A stretch of DNA of 64,000 nt from JBBSDP01 sp963754335 (lineage in GTDB: Bacteria; Planctomycetota; Phycisphaerae; Tepidisphaerales; Tepidisphaeraceae), in the NCBI GenBank assembly GCA_963754335.1, contig CAVWFQ010000003.1, positions 372,001 to 436,000 of the forward strand, read 5' to 3'. How positions within the stretch are numbered: position 1 is the stretch's first letter; each line of letters opens with the position of its first letter. The position numbers were made by a program, and so were the translations under genes. This document shows, piece by piece, positions 8,940 through 21,411 of the stretch. The notes under the pieces are model-generated. The model searched no databases, had not been told where the DNA came from, and was given only the letters and a program-made list of their open reading frames with translations.

Positions 8940-9375
8940 ATGGAACTTGAGCCCGCGAGCATCGAGCGACCCCAACAGCCGGATAAGCGGCGGCGGCTCT
9001 TCGAGCCGCCTCCTGTGCGGCTGATGACCGTGGCCGATGCGCGACTGCCGGCCGGGGCGGGACGTGAAATCGAATTAGATGAATTCTATGTCGGCATCCT
9101 TTCGTTCGAGCGGGATGCGGCGTGGGAACAACCGGTCTATCGCGCCGAAAATTTTCGATTGTTTTTCGACATCGTCGAGCCGCCGGTCGAGCGGGCGGAT
9201 ATGCGTGTGCTGGGGATTGCAGTGCCGTCCCTGCGATTGATCGAGGCTAAAGCTAATCGAACGCGAAATCGAATTCGAGCGGCAGAAGAGCGTCATGCCC
9301 GCGGCGGAAAGTTTTCTCCTGCTCGATCCCGCGGGAAACTGGATCGAATTGACGGAAGGGAAAGCGTTCCAGTGA
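8940..9375 (+). CDS. VOC/glyoxalase-like protein (one frameshift)
   Basis: About 145 residues once a frameshift near 9250 is repaired. The first frame gives 'EFYVGILSFERDA' and 'RLFFDIVEPPVERADMRVLGIAVPSLRLIE'-type sequence in two blocks. The second frame gives 'LIEREIEFERQK' and then 'LLDPAGNWIELTEGK'. The ending is the classic metal-binding/last-strand pattern of vicinal oxygen chelate (glyoxalase-like) domains (DPxGNxIEL). The region between residues 1 and 30 is Pro/Arg-rich. The reaction cannot be told. It lies between nnrD and coaE on the same strand, 29 and 63 bases away. Confidence 0.6.
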
Positions 9376-9438
9376 CGACAGAGTTTTGTTTACCCGCCGG
9401 ACATGCCCGGCGCACATACGCTCCTTTTCTCCCAAACC

Positions 9439-10071
9439 ATGTACCAGGGAAAACCCATCATCGGCATCGCCGGCGGGATCGGCAGCGGCAAGAGTTTTGC
9501 CGCCCGCCTGCTCGGAGAGATGGGGTGCCACGTCATTGATTCCGATGCCCAGGTGCGCGAAGCTTACCGCGATCCTGCGATCCTCGACGCGCTGCGGCAA
9601 TGGTGGGGCGATTCGGTCTTCACGCCGTCGGGCGAATTGGATCGGCGGAGCATTGCGAGTCGGATCTTCTCAAATCCCGCCGAAAAGGCACGACTGGAAG
9701 GGTTGTTGCACCCCTGGGTGTCTGCGGCCCGGGAGCGGGAGATGGCAGCCGCGGCGCAAAATCCGCAAATGGTTGCTTTTGTCTGGGATACGCCACTATT
9801 ATTTGAGGCTGGGCTGAATCGGGAATGCGACGCGGTCATTTTCGTTGAATCCGAGTCCTCCGAACGTCGGAAGCGCGTGGTTGACCAAAGGGGCTGGAAT
9901 CCCGAAGAACTGGCCCGGCGAGAAAATTTGCAATGGCCTCTGGACAACAAGCGTCAAATATCCGATTATGTGGTGAAGAACACTGCCGACGCGGGCATTC
10001 TCCGCAGTCAACTCAGAGACTTGCTTACCCGAATTTTACGAAGCGTGTGCAAGGATCGCTCGGTTGATTAA
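9439..10071 (+). CDS. coaE: Dephospho-CoA kinase
   Basis: CoaE phosphorylates the 3'-hydroxyl of dephospho-CoA, the last step of coenzyme A synthesis. The 210-residue protein has the P-loop 'GIAGGIGSGKS', the substrate-binding 'VIDSDAQVREAY', a LID-type region after 'VFVESESSERRKRV'-like sequence, and 'NKRQISDYVVKNTAD' near the C-terminus. The ATG at 9439 puts the P-loop 8-18 residues from the start, as usual. An in-frame ATG at 9403 is possible but adds an unlikely leader. It is the last gene before the long leader of rho. Confidence 0.93.
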   Translation: MYQGKPIIGIAGGIGSGKSFAARLLGEMGCHVIDSDAQVREAYRDPAILDALRQWWGDSVFTPSGELDRRSIASRIFSNPAEKARLEGLLHPWVSAAREREMAAAAQNPQMVAFVWDTPLLFEAGLNRECDAVIFVESESSERRKRVVDQRGWNPEELARRENLQWPLDNKRQISDYVVKNTADAGILRSQLRDLLTRILRSVCKDRSVD

Positions 10072-10521
10072 GTTGATAATATGGCAGTCACCGGGTAGAA
10101 AACGTCGGGATTGAACCTGTTGCCCGATCGGGCGTATGACGACTAATCTCACCTGAATTTTATTTACGTTCCGCTCCGTTGTGGGCGGAATGGCTCGCTC
10201 GCGCTGGAAGCGTAAGCGATGAAACTTTTGGACGGAGTCCCCCCTTTCCACGAAACGAAAGCAGGCAGCGAATTGGCTGACGGCGATGGCCGTGCCGAAA
10301 GCGCGGCCTCGAATGGTCAGCTCATTTCCGTCCTGCTGCCTCCCGCCCATGGCGGCCGGGGAAACGTGGGACGGCGGGAAAGCGAGCTTTCCCCAAGGCA
10401 AAGCGCGACCCTTTTCAAACTTCGAATGCCGGTTTCGTCGCGTGGCGAAGCCCGGAAGCGCACGACCAAATTCGCAATTCAACCTAATCATCGATCCCTA
10501 TCCTTTTGGAGGCCTGGCCCC
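10072..10521 (+). other. 450-base gap, probable rho leader and promoter region
   Basis: No convincing gene is present. Open frames exist on both strands, but they are rich in Arg/Pro/Ser without a protein-like pattern. A long untranslated leader is common in front of rho genes that control themselves, so this stretch may carry that control. I see no clear hairpin with a T-run. A good ribosome-binding site (GGAGG, 10508-10512) ends the region. Confidence 0.4.
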
Positions 10522-12047
<1,526 letters not shown>

Positions 12048-12057
12048 GAATTGGAAT

Positions 12058-12894
12058 TCACTTGTCAGCTGGAAGCGGTTCGCCGAAGACAATGTACCAA
12101 TTGTCGATGGCGTGTTGACGCAGCGGTTTTTCGGCCAGCAGGGGTCCGGCGGACTGCTTGAGCCGCTGCACGATCACCTGTTTGTCGAGACGCGACGCAA
12201 GGACTCGCAAGTCGTCGAGGTCCTTCGTACGCCCACTGAAAAGTTTGCTGATCCACACGTCGTGAGGGTCGAGCAGGAACACATCCAGGCCTCTCAGCGT
12301 TTCGAGATGGTGACGTCGCATCCGCCAGCCGGTGGGCAAAAAATGTGATTGAAAGTGGGCCAGGCGCAAACCATAACGCTGCGCCAGATCGCCGAGCAGC
12401 TCGTGCTCGGCCCGGATCAGCGGCGGGATTTCATCGACGAGATCAATGTCCTCCGTCGCGCGGCTCAGGTAGCCGGACAGAATCAATGCGATCGATCCAC
12501 CCACCTCGATCGTGACCGGCGAGGCGCTGGACAGACGAGATCCCAACTCACGAAGAAAACGAAGTACCGTTTCAGCGCTCGTTGCATCCATTAATCGCCT
12601 CTTGAGAGACGGGAAACCGGGCGGACCCAGATCACTCTTCCATATCTCCTTCAGCGCCGGACCGGATCCAGAATTGTCCAGCCAGTTCGCAACCCGAGCG
12701 GCGCCCCAGTGTTTTTTCAGCGCGTCCAGACTATCGCGAATGAGGAGCCTGGTCCGGAAGTCGAGGTCCGCCGCACCAATAGCGACCGCCAAAGCGTCGG
12801 CAAGTTGCGTCGGATCGATTTCCGGCTGATGGGTCGCCACGGACCAAAGCGAATTGCGGCCCGACGCGGCCGGAATGAAAAAACTCCCGGACAT
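12058..12894 (-). CDS. Nucleotidyltransferase-fold protein (DUF6036/AbiEii-like)
   Basis: A protein of 278 residues. The centre has 'EVGGSIALILSGYLSRATED' followed by 'IDLVDEIPP', the GG-S...TxDxD signature seen in nucleotidyltransferase-fold proteins of the DUF6036 and AbiEii types. A second block 'FLLDPHDVWISKLFSGRTKDLDDLRVL'-like (DPxDIxxxKL...R.KD..D) is also typical. The first 100 residues are helical and unassigned. The partner expected for an AbiE-type system is not next to it. The gene is convergent with rho (10 bases) and divergent from the PilZ gene. A housekeeping nucleotidyl transfer or toxin-type role are both possible. Confidence 0.65.
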   Translation of the reverse strand: MSGSFFIPAASGRNSLWSVATHQPEIDPTQLADALAVAIGAADLDFRTRLLIRDSLDALKKHWGAARVANWLDNSGSGPALKEIWKSDLGPPGFPSLKRRLMDATSAETVLRFLRELGSRLSSASPVTIEVGGSIALILSGYLSRATEDIDLVDEIPPLIRAEHELLGDLAQRYGLRLAHFQSHFLPTGWRMRRHHLETLRGLDVFLLDPHDVWISKLFSGRTKDLDDLRVLASRLDKQVIVQRLKQSAGPLLAEKPLRQHAIDNWYIVFGEPLPADK

Positions 12895-13011
12895 TAGCTC
12901 CTTAGCTTACCCGCTTCGGCAAACTCTCGCGAGAACCGCATTTCGGCTGTCATTATCGGTCGAATCGCTGCGCCTGACTGAATAGATCGCCCCGGCGGTT
13001 CGATATATAGC

Positions 13012-13818
13012 ATGAGCCGTATTCCGTTCTCAATGTCTCAATCCAGCAAAGAACTCCTTTCCGAAGCGATCGCCCGCAACAGCGGTCTGGTCCTATCGCT
13101 TCCGTCGGCGGGGATGTTGCGGCACCACAAGTCGCGATTCATTGCCGACGACGAAAACGGGTTCTGGGTGGAATCGGTCAGGACCGAGGGGCCGCTGATC
13201 TCAGAATTGATTCGCACCGGCCAGCGGGCCGGGGTTTCGTTTCGCAGCGGACAGCACAAGATCGTTTTCGCCTCGCCCCTGGTCAGGGTTCAGGCGGAAT
13301 GGCAATTGAGCGATGGCATCTCCGTCGAGGGCTTGCTCCTGGCCGCACCCAACGAAATCAAGGCAATTCAGCGACGTACGAATTATCGCGTCGGCGTGCA
13401 GGAGGGAGCGGAATTGACGGTTCGCGTCTGGCGCATCGCCGAACGCGTTTACCTGGGCGACCGCCCCATGGCTTCGCAGGAGCTTGCGACCGAGCTGCGC
13501 GACATCAGCACCGGCGGGCTTGGCGTCATCTTCAAACCAAAAAATGGAGAGAAGCCGAAGGTCATGCCGCAGGACCGTCTCCGAATCGAAATCAGGCAGG
13601 GCGAAGTCCTGATTCTCGTCGAAGGAAACAGCCGCCCGGGAATCGAAGCGGGTGACGGGATCCGCACCGGCGTCGCCTTCAAATCGCTCGACAAGGATCT
13701 CGAGGGCCGCCAGAAGTTGGCGCAACTCACGCGGATCGTCGGCGAACTGCAGCGCGACGAAGTACGCCGCGTGCGGCGCGGGATGTGCAACGTGCCGGCC
13801 CCGGCGCCGCAGGTTTAG
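13012..13818 (+). CDS. PilZ-domain cyclic di-GMP effector (YcgR-like layout)
   Basis: The 268 residues are arranged as an N-terminal YcgR-N-like beta domain (about 25-110) and a C-terminal PilZ domain. The cyclic di-GMP-binding motifs are intact: RxxxR at Arg122-Arg126 inside 'QRRTNYRV', and DxSxxG at Asp164/Ser166/Gly169 inside 'LRDISTGGLG'. 'RTGVAFKSLD' closes the barrel. It should therefore bind cyclic di-GMP and pass the signal to motility, adhesion or exopolymer machinery. The target is unknown. Two in-frame starts exist, 13012 and 13033. It is divergent from the nucleotidyltransferase gene, with a 117-base shared promoter region. Confidence 0.85.
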   Translation: MSRIPFSMSQSSKELLSEAIARNSGLVLSLPSAGMLRHHKSRFIADDENGFWVESVRTEGPLISELIRTGQRAGVSFRSGQHKIVFASPLVRVQAEWQLSDGISVEGLLLAAPNEIKAIQRRTNYRVGVQEGAELTVRVWRIAERVYLGDRPMASQELATELRDISTGGLGVIFKPKNGEKPKVMPQDRLRIEIRQGEVLILVEGNSRPGIEAGDGIRTGVAFKSLDKDLEGRQKLAQLTRIVGELQRDEVRRVRRGMCNVPAPAPQV

Positions 13819-13842
13819 ACTTTCGATGCATCGCCGGCGATC

Positions 13843-13903
13843 ACTCCGTGACCGGCCGCCGGGCGGGTGTTAATCTCTTCGGGCACTACGTGAATCACGG
13901 AGT
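13843..13903. repeat. Short inverted repeat between PilZ and GH16 genes
   Basis: ACTCCGTGA at 13843-13851 and its exact complement TCACGGAGT at 13895-13903 enclose 43 bases. The repeat ends nine bases before the GH16 start codon. It may be a weak terminator for the PilZ gene or a leader structure for the next one. Confidence 0.35.
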
Positions 13904-13911
13904 TAGTCCTG

Positions 13912-15769
13912 ATGAGATGTCCATCCGCGCCCTTCATAACATTTTTTGCGCTCTTGCTCTCAATTCCATTCCTGAACGTGTCAGGCGAGGAAACTAGATC
14001 ACTTATCACGTTCTCTTCGCCGGATGCTGGACGCCAGGTCAAGACCTCGTCGAAGCAGGTGCAAATCGCAACACTGGCGCAGGGGCGCACTGTCCGTTTC
14101 CTGCGCCCGCGGCCCGGACCCCTATCCGGGCATTACGATCACGCCGCCCAGTCCCTGGAATCTCTCGGCGTTTGGTCACGTCACTGCTCGCGTGGTCAAC
14201 ACCGGGAAAGTGCCGATCGTGATATGCCTTCGAATCGATAACGACGGCGATTGGCGCGACGGTCCGTTTGATGGCGAAAATCTCTCGCTCGATCCAGGCA
14301 GAGTCGGAGTGTTAGAAGTCATTTTCGGTTATTCCTGGGGCAAACAGCCTGCGTTCAAACTCAAGTCTGACGCCGTCGTTCGTCTCCTTCTATTCGCGGG
14401 CAAATCAGAAAACGCCGAACAATCGTTTCGAATCGATTCAATCGAAGCCGGCGGTCATTCGGGGGAAACGCCGCCGCCAAAATCGCTCGCGCCTGACGAA
14501 GTCCGCGTGGCCCCGCCCGGCGGTGCGCTGCTGGGCCCGCATCTGAAGATCGATGCTACGCAGATTGAGTCGTCAGTAGCCCGGGCGACTGTTCGCGATT
14601 CGACTCTTCAGGCTGCTTTCGTGCCGGGTGACGCGGAAGAATCGGTCTCTCTCAGGCCGGCGGCAGGCCGGTGGGATTTGCGTCAATTTCTGCAGGTTGT
14701 CGTCAGCGTGAAAAACAACGGCGACGTCCCGGCGACGCCGCGCGTCCGGCTCGAGAGTAATTCCGGACCCACCGACTGGATTGTGCCGGCGGCGCCGATC
14801 GCGGCGGGGGCGACTTGCGAGCTTTTGATTCCATTTGCCAGCCGGGTCATCTGGGACGGATCGAAAGATTCGGGAAACCACTTCTCCAGCGACGCGGCTT
14901 CAAGGCTCACGCTTTCGCTGGAGCATTCCACGGCGAACAGTTCGTTCACGATCGAATCGGCAATTGCCGCGGTTCCCGAGCCGCAGATTCCCGATTGGCT
15001 GGGAAAACGCCCGCCGGTGGAAGGGGACTGGAAACAGACATTCGGTGACGAATTTGATGGCGATCGAATTGATGCGTCGAAATGGACGACCCTCGGCGAA
15101 AACTACTACGACAAGCAGAGTCATTTCAGTTCGGCCAACGTGATCGTTGGCGACGGCGTTGCCCGTTTGCGCTTCGAGCGACGGCGCGGCTACCAGAACG
15201 ATGATCCGTCACGAAAACCAGCGACGGATTATGCGACCGGATTTCTCCAGACCTTCGGGAAATGGTCGCAACGCTACGGTTATTTCGAATCGCGCATGAA
15301 ATTGCCGGCCGCCCCGGGACTTTGGCCCGCCTTCTGGATGATGCCGGATCGCGGTCCGGGTGCGCCCGATCGGCAGGACACCGGCAATGGAGGCATGGAA
15401 TTCGACATCATGGAACATCTGTCGCGATGGGGGCCTTATCGTTTCAACATCGCCATGCACTGGGACGGTTACGGCGACCATCATCAGAGTACGGGGACCG
15501 ACAAGATCTATGTCCAACCTGATTCCGAGGGCTTCATCACGGCGGGATTGCTCTGGACGCCAGGCTCGCTGATTTACTTCGCGAACGGAAAGCCGATCCT
15601 GCGCTGGGAGAATCCGCGCGTCTCGAACGTGCCGGGCATAATGATTTTCACGCTCCCGATGGGCGGCTGGGACAATGACTCTCTCGACGACCGAAAACTT
15701 CCGGATGGTTTCGAGATCGACTATGTCCGCGCCTGGCAGAGGAAAGATCTGGATTCACTCCCGAAATGA
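13912..15769 (+). CDS. Secreted GH16 beta-glucanase-like enzyme (one frameshift)
   Basis: A GH16-family endo-beta-glycanase with a signal peptide in the first frame (MRCPSAPFITFFALLLSI...). A frame change near 14090-14115 leads to the main frame. Residues to about 330 form one or two beta-sandwich modules with 'VTARVVNTGKVPIVICLRID' and 'VSVKNNGDVPATPRVRLE', which look like carbohydrate-binding modules. The catalytic domain follows (FGDEFDGDRIDASKWTT). Its signature 'GMEFDIMEHLSRWGPY' places the nucleophile and acid/base Glu at 15398-15400 and 15413-15415. 'WTPGSLIYFANGKPILRW' supports the jelly roll. Substrate could be laminarin, agar or another beta-glycan. The next gene is convergent, 22 bases away. 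Confidence 0.87.
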
Positions 15770-15791
15770 AGTAATGGCGCGATCGTCACGT

Positions 15792-18700
15792 CTACGGATG
15801 AATCATCTGCTTCAGTCGATCGTCGAAATCCTGCGGCAAATCCGCGGGCGGTTTGGACACATCACGCGAGGCAAAATTCAAGAGGTTCCGCAGCAGCCGC
15901 TCGGCCGCGGGATTCGCCCCAAGGTTTTCGCGAATCAATAATGTATTTGTGATCATTTTTCCTTCTCCCAATCGGCGCACGGCGATCGTGAGACCAGAGG
16001 AATAGTCGGCCGAGGCATTGCAGGCTCCTGCGACCGCTTCCTCGGGCGCATCTCCGCCGGCGAAAACCCGATCACCGATCAAATCGCGATAAAAGGTTTC
16101 ATCCAAAAACCCGTCGCAGGGCAGCCCTGAAAAAATGGGATGATTTTTCGCCCAGTCGTCCCTCACGTAGAGCCAGCTCGACAGCGCGGTAAGCGAGCCT
16201 TTGTGAGTCAGCGGAAGGAAGCCGAGTGGATCGTTGGGTCGTGCGAAAACGTCGGGACTCAGGAAGACGACCGTCGAACCGCGAGCCACGCGACGATAGA
16301 GCTCGGCGAACGCTTCAGCTCCACCGCGGGCTGGCGGGGTGCGGGAAGCAAGAATCGTCTCGCGCCCGGCAGGCTCCGACCCGGCAACAAAAGCTTTCGT
16401 GCGGATACCTGTTGATTTCATCCAGTCGTTCAATCCTGCGTCTTCGCCCCAGAGCGTGACTTCGGCGTGGACCGCGGGCATGTCGGACTGATCGGCGACC
16501 TGGAACACCGCTGCTCCCCCAGCCGCGGCCGCTCCACGATCGAACGACGCAACGAGCCGGTATTCGCCCGGCGGCCCATTCACAGTCACGTCGTCGGCCA
16601 ACACGAGTTTCGCGAAAGGTGCGGCGATACTTGTCTGTGTCGTCGTTGCCGGATGCGTCGGAATGGAAAGGGACAATGTCTTTTCGTAGATGCTTCTATG
16701 ATCGGGTCCGAGCACTTGCACGCGCAGTGGGTAGTTTCCCGCCGCCAGCACGTCCTCGTCCGCGAGCACAGCCTCAATGTGAACTTTTCCGCCTCGGTAA
16801 AGCTGGACCGGCTCCGCGAAGAGGCACCATCGCAGCGGCGCCAGTCCGTCGGCGACTGCTTCGAAAGTGCCCGGTTTTAATTCCCGAAACGTCGTGAAAA
16901 GCCCTTCGCCGCTCATCCCCTGATCGACTGTTCCCGTCATGCTGTAGCCGACGAGATTCGGATTGGAACGAAGTGCGTTAAGCCCCGTCGCGCGGCGGAA
17001 CGCCATTCGCGTCAGCGCACCCCGAAAGTAATCCTGTGGCCGTCCGAATGCATCGGCCATCTTCCACTGTTCCCAATCGCCAAGGAAACGATCTCGAAGT
17101 GAACGGTAAAAGCGCGCGTCCTCGGCCTGCCCGTATCCCGCCTGCTCGAACAGATTGACGACACGAACCAGATCGACGGCGCTTCCGACGCCATATTCTG
17201 AAACGAACAACGGCCCGCGCCCCTCGTTTCGTAAGCCAGCGATCGTGCCGGCGACGTGCGGCCAGCGCGGGTAGGTGTGCAGGTCTTCCAGCACGTCCTG
17301 CCACTCGGAAACGCCGGGGTTGGCCAGCGTGCCGGGAACCGGCGCGGCAGCCGCCGGAATTTTACCCGGCTCAAGTTTTGCTCCAGTCTCCGAGTAAAGC
17401 GAGAAAGTGCGTGAGTCCGGCCTGGGAGCCGGCTTCATCATTCCGAACGACCATGGCCCATTTGGATTTTTCTCTCCCTTGAAATCCGCCGAGATATCCC
17501 ACTGACCCGAATCGGATCGAATGGCGACATTGAGGCCGCTGGTATCCGATCCATAGTTTCCGTTTCCCCATCCAACGACGAAATCGAGCGCGTCGCCTTT
17601 AGCCATGGCGATATGGCCCTGGTATCGGGCAGAATTTCCGTGGCCATCCAGATTGAGCGAAGAGGAAAACAGTTCGTTTTCGTCGCGAAGAACGTGCACA
17701 TCGGTCGTCGCCGGCGGTTTTGCCAATCCGGCGAACGTCGAATCGATGGTGAACTCGCCCGCCGCCGGCGCAGTGAATCGGGCGACGCTGTATTGGCCGT
17801 CCGGGCCTGGATGGAGCGCAAGTTGATGGGAAGGCCAGGTGACTCCGAACGAGGCGCTGAATGGCGTGGCCATCGGGTTGAAAGTGATATTGGGATCCGG
17901 CGTTCCGGGCATTCGCCAGATGTCGAGCATCAATTCGGGATTGACGCTGGGTTGTGGCGAATGCAGATCCCACCGCCCGCTGCTGAAGAGGACCAGCCGA
18001 TCCTGATCCACGGATCGAACCAGCGGCAAAGCGCGCAATGCATGCTGACTGACGCGGCCCTCTTCCGTTTCGTTGAGCAGTCCCCACGCGACCACGCACG
18101 GGTGGTTCCGGTCGCGCAGGATCATCTCCTTTACCGATCGATCAAATCGTTCCGGCATTTTCGGCGAATCCCCCAGCACCCAGCTTGCATTGCTCTCCTC
18201 GTAAACCATCAGTCCGATTTCGTCGCACAAATCGAGCTGATAGCGTGTCGCCAGCCCGGCGATAAAGCGAATGGTGTTGAATCCCATCGATTTGACGTAC
18301 AGCAGGTCCTTGCGAATCAATCCCGGATCGAGCGGGACCTGCTGACCGATCGGAACATGATTGCCTGTGTGCGAGCAGCGCAGCAACACTCGCTTACCGT
18401 TCAGGCGGAAGTAACCTTCTTCAAAGCGGAAGTCGCGGAAGCCAACGCGAACCGAAGATTCGTCGAACTCGCTGGGATCATCCGGCGAGGCGGAGATGCG
18501 CACCGTCACTCGATAAAGTTGTGGATCATTCGATTGCCACAGGTGAAAGTCCGGGACCGTCAATTCAGAATCGATTTCCGAATCTCCCGCTGCGATCGTT
18601 TTTTGGACTACCGCAGCGACCAGCGTTGTCCCCGCTGCGCCGGCGCGACGGTGATTTGAATGTTCCCTGCCACAGGTGCGTTCGAGGCATTTTCGATCCG

Positions 18701-19359
18701 CGGCGAACGCGAATGATTCCGTTTGTCGAGTCAGGGCGAGCATACACGTCGGCGATGCGCACCGCCGGACACGAGAGCAATTCGACCGAATCGACCAGGC
18801 CGCCGTGATCAAACGAATTGCCCGCGGAGTAAGAGACGACCTTGTTTCGATGCGGCGTTTCGCCGAGGACAATTCCGTCTATCCGATCGTTGGATGGATT
18901 GAGCACTCGAACGGCAAGCCGATTGTCCGCGCCGGGTTTGATGGCGCTCGTGGCGTCGAGGACAAATGGTGTCTCGCCACCCTCGTGGCCGCCGAGGTGA
19001 ACGCCGTTCACCCAGACATCGGCCAGATAATCCACCGCCCAGAAGCGGAGCAGATATCGACCTCCGCGATGGGGATTCGGTGGCGCGACAAAATCGTGAA
19101 AATACCAGGCAACTCCGTGATAAGCGGGGAACGGCTCCTGGATGATCCCCGGAACCGCAACATCCTTCGCATCGGGTCGAGGCGCCTCCTTAAACCATCC
19201 GGCATCGCGACCCTGATTAGTGGGGTCGATTGCAACTTTCCAGGTGCCGTCGAGGCTGAGCACCGCAGAGGGGGCTGGAGCCGCCGCTTGCCCGATTGCC
19301 GAGAATATCAGGACAAAAGAGGCAGTGAGCCACGAGAAGGTTCCGTGTGTTCGATTCAT
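15792..19359 (-). CDS. Large secreted GH2 family protein (two frameshifts)
   Basis: About 1,190 residues when three frames are joined. The signal peptide begins at the ATG at 19359 (MNRTHGTFSWLTASFVLIFS). Then follow a GH2 sugar-binding domain ('DYLADVWVNGVHLGGHEGG'), an Ig-like domain, and a TIM barrel with 'GFNTIRFIAGLATRY' and 'WGLLNETEEGRV', in which Glu is the expected acid/base. 'LFVSEYGVGSAVDL' holds a candidate nucleophile. An inserted beta-sandwich lies between barrel parts ('GEFTIDSTFAGLAKPP'). The C-terminal part resembles a glutamine-amidotransferase-like fold ending 'LLRNLLNFASRD'. The frame changes near 18705 and again near 18625. The short middle frame reads 'PRIENASNAPVAGNIQ', normal GH2 sequence. 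Unusual length suggests a complex plant or algal substrate. Confidence 0.82.
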
Positions 19360-19410
19360 GGCTGACATCATACTCGCGGTCGTTCTTTTCTCGCGGCTCT
19401 GAGGTTCACG

Positions 19411-19587
19411 GGTGCGTGACAGATTCAGCGGTCAAAAAAGTCTCCCCCCTCGCCCGGTACTCCGGGAGAGGGCGGGGTGAGGGTCTTCAATGCGCGATAC
19501 GGATGGCCCTCACCCCAACCCTCTCCCAGAGTCCCCCAGAGTCCTGGGAGGGAGAAGGAACTCTGCCGCCGATCCTGTACGCACCCG
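19411..19587. mobile_element. MITE-like element with terminal inverted repeats, copy 1
   Basis: The left end GGTGCGTGACAGATTCAGCG and the right end (reverse complement of 19567-19587) match at about 18 of 20 positions. Inside are a hairpin made of CTCGCCCGGTACTCCGGGAG and GGGTGAGGG / CCCTCACCCC blocks. No protein is coded. A near-identical layout occurs at 63614-63812. It lies between the divergent GH2 and glycosyltransferase genes, and its sequence is read into the false upstream extension of the latter. Confidence 0.75.
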
Positions 19588-19667
19588 AGGTAAGACGACA
19601 GTTACTGCTCGATGGTGCCGATAAATACAATGTGACTTGGACCCGGCCCACACAACATTTAGGCAGA

Positions 19668-21206
19668 GTGTTGCCATTGGAAATCGCGGGCGCCGCAACT
19701 GCCCGCCGGCCGGCATTCTTTCTCTGTCTGGTGATCTTCGCCGCCCTCGCCTTCACGGGCCGTCTCTGCGAAATCTACCGGCCGTTCAGCAGCGACGCGG
19801 CCATGTTCATCTACATGGGCAAACTCGTCAGCGAAGGAGGACGGGTGGGGGTCGAGATGATCGACAACAAATTTCCCACCGTCGGCCTGATGACCAGCGG
19901 CGCCTGGCGGATGTTTGGAGGGAATTGGCCGGCATATGTTCTTCTCGAAACCGGGATGGTTGCGCTGGCCATTGTCCTCATGGCGCGTTCGGCGCGGCGA
20001 AATCTGGGCCCGCGAACGGTTCTTCCCTTTGCCCTCTTCGCGCTGGTCTATCTCAATTTCCGCTTTGCCGTCGATGGGGGATTCCAACTCGAATCGATTC
20101 AGATTTTTTTCGAGATGGTCGCCGCCGCCTCCGTACTTTCGGCGCTCATGGCCGACGATGCGCGCGATTCATTTGTGGTGGGGCTCTCTGCCGGGATGGC
20201 GGCGCTGCTCAAACCGTCCGGCCTCGCGGTGCTGTTTGCCTTTGCGATCGCGATGATGTTGCGCCGCCGACGAATGGATCGGCTCATGATGCACGGCGTC
20301 TGTGCGCTGCTCGGACTTTCCATTCCGGCCGGAGCGATGCTGATCTACCTTGCCGATACCGATTTGCTCAGCCGGTTTCCCGAGATCCAGAGACAGATCG
20401 GGCGCGTATGCGTCGCATTCACTTTGGGAGCCGTTCGACCTGCTCAAGTGGGCGATCGTGATCGTGATCACGGGCATTCCCATGGTGATGCGCGGCGTGA
20501 TCTTCCGCGACCGTGATCGAACCGACAGCTCCGCCTCTGGAATCGTGTTGCCATTTGCGATTCTCTGGCTGGTCGCCGAAATCGGCGGCGTGGTCGCGCA
20601 GGCGCGGATGTATCCCTATCACTTTCTGGTTCTCACGCCGCCGGCGGCATTACTCTTTGCCCTGATTCCGCGAACCGACCGCCTCTTTCCGCTTCTTGCA
20701 TCGCTCATGCTGCCGCTGACGCTTTCGTGCTACGGCGTCTGCCTTGTTGCCGAGGAAGCCCGCGCACCGCACGAGCGAATGAGCGTCAGCGACTATCTCG
20801 CCTCCCACGCAATGCCCGGCGAAGTGGTCTGGCGCGATGAGCTGCCCCGGCTCATGATCGAGACGGATCTTTCCCCTGGATCACGTTATGTAGCCACCTT
20901 CATCTGGGCCAATGACGAGAGGGCGCCCAGGAATACTGCGGCGCGCTGCTGGAAGATTTCGACCAGCGCCGGCCGGCCTATGTTCTCTTGCCGTCCGACG
21001 TGGAAGGGCATGCGAGCATGGTCGCCTCTCATCTGAGAGAACTCCGATTGAGCCCGCGGCGGGCGGCAAACTATACGCGCGCCTGGTTCGATCTGAAGAA
21101 ATACGTCGTCGAACGCTACACGCCGGTAGCGCAGGTTGGCGGCGAAACCCTCTATCGTCGAAACAAACCTCCTCTCGAAACAGCTCGGGAAGCGCGCACC
21201 GAATAG
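19668..21206 (+). CDS. Multi-pass GT-C-like glycosyltransferase (two frameshifts)
   Basis: An integral membrane protein of about 510 residues. The first part has 'YRPFSSDAAMFIYMGKLVSEGG' and 'DNKFPTVGLMTSGAWRMFGG', the early D-x-A / K-x-P pattern of GT39/PMT-like mannosyltransferase-type enzymes that use lipid-linked sugars. At least six hydrophobic segments follow. The frame changes near 20400 (into 'WEPFDLLKWAIVIVITGIP') and near 20920 (into 'EYCGALLEDFDQRRPAYVLL'). The C-terminal soluble part ends at 21206. I chose a GTG at 19668 because the upstream frame is the MITE-like repeat. The start is uncertain. The acceptor is unknown, and protein or exopolymer glycosylation would fit the surface-rich gene set. 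Confidence 0.72.
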
Positions 21207-21411
21207 GTGCATCTGGCATGAACCAAGAGTAATTGGAATCGCGCGACGCAACTTCATATCGCCGCGAAAGTAGAGCCGCCGTCGATTCGCCTCGGCTCAC
21301 AACACAGTCTCACATTCGCAAGCGTTTAGCTACGAGTGAAGAATTCGCTATTGTAGAGTGAGAAGAGTCTCGCTATTCTTTCCGGCGTCCGGGGGTAAGG
21401 AGCATTGCACA

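Noticed and set aside
10219..10521. An N-terminal extension of Rho starting at 10219
   Set aside because: The extra 101 residues do not look like protein, and a good ribosome-binding site precedes the ATG at 10522.
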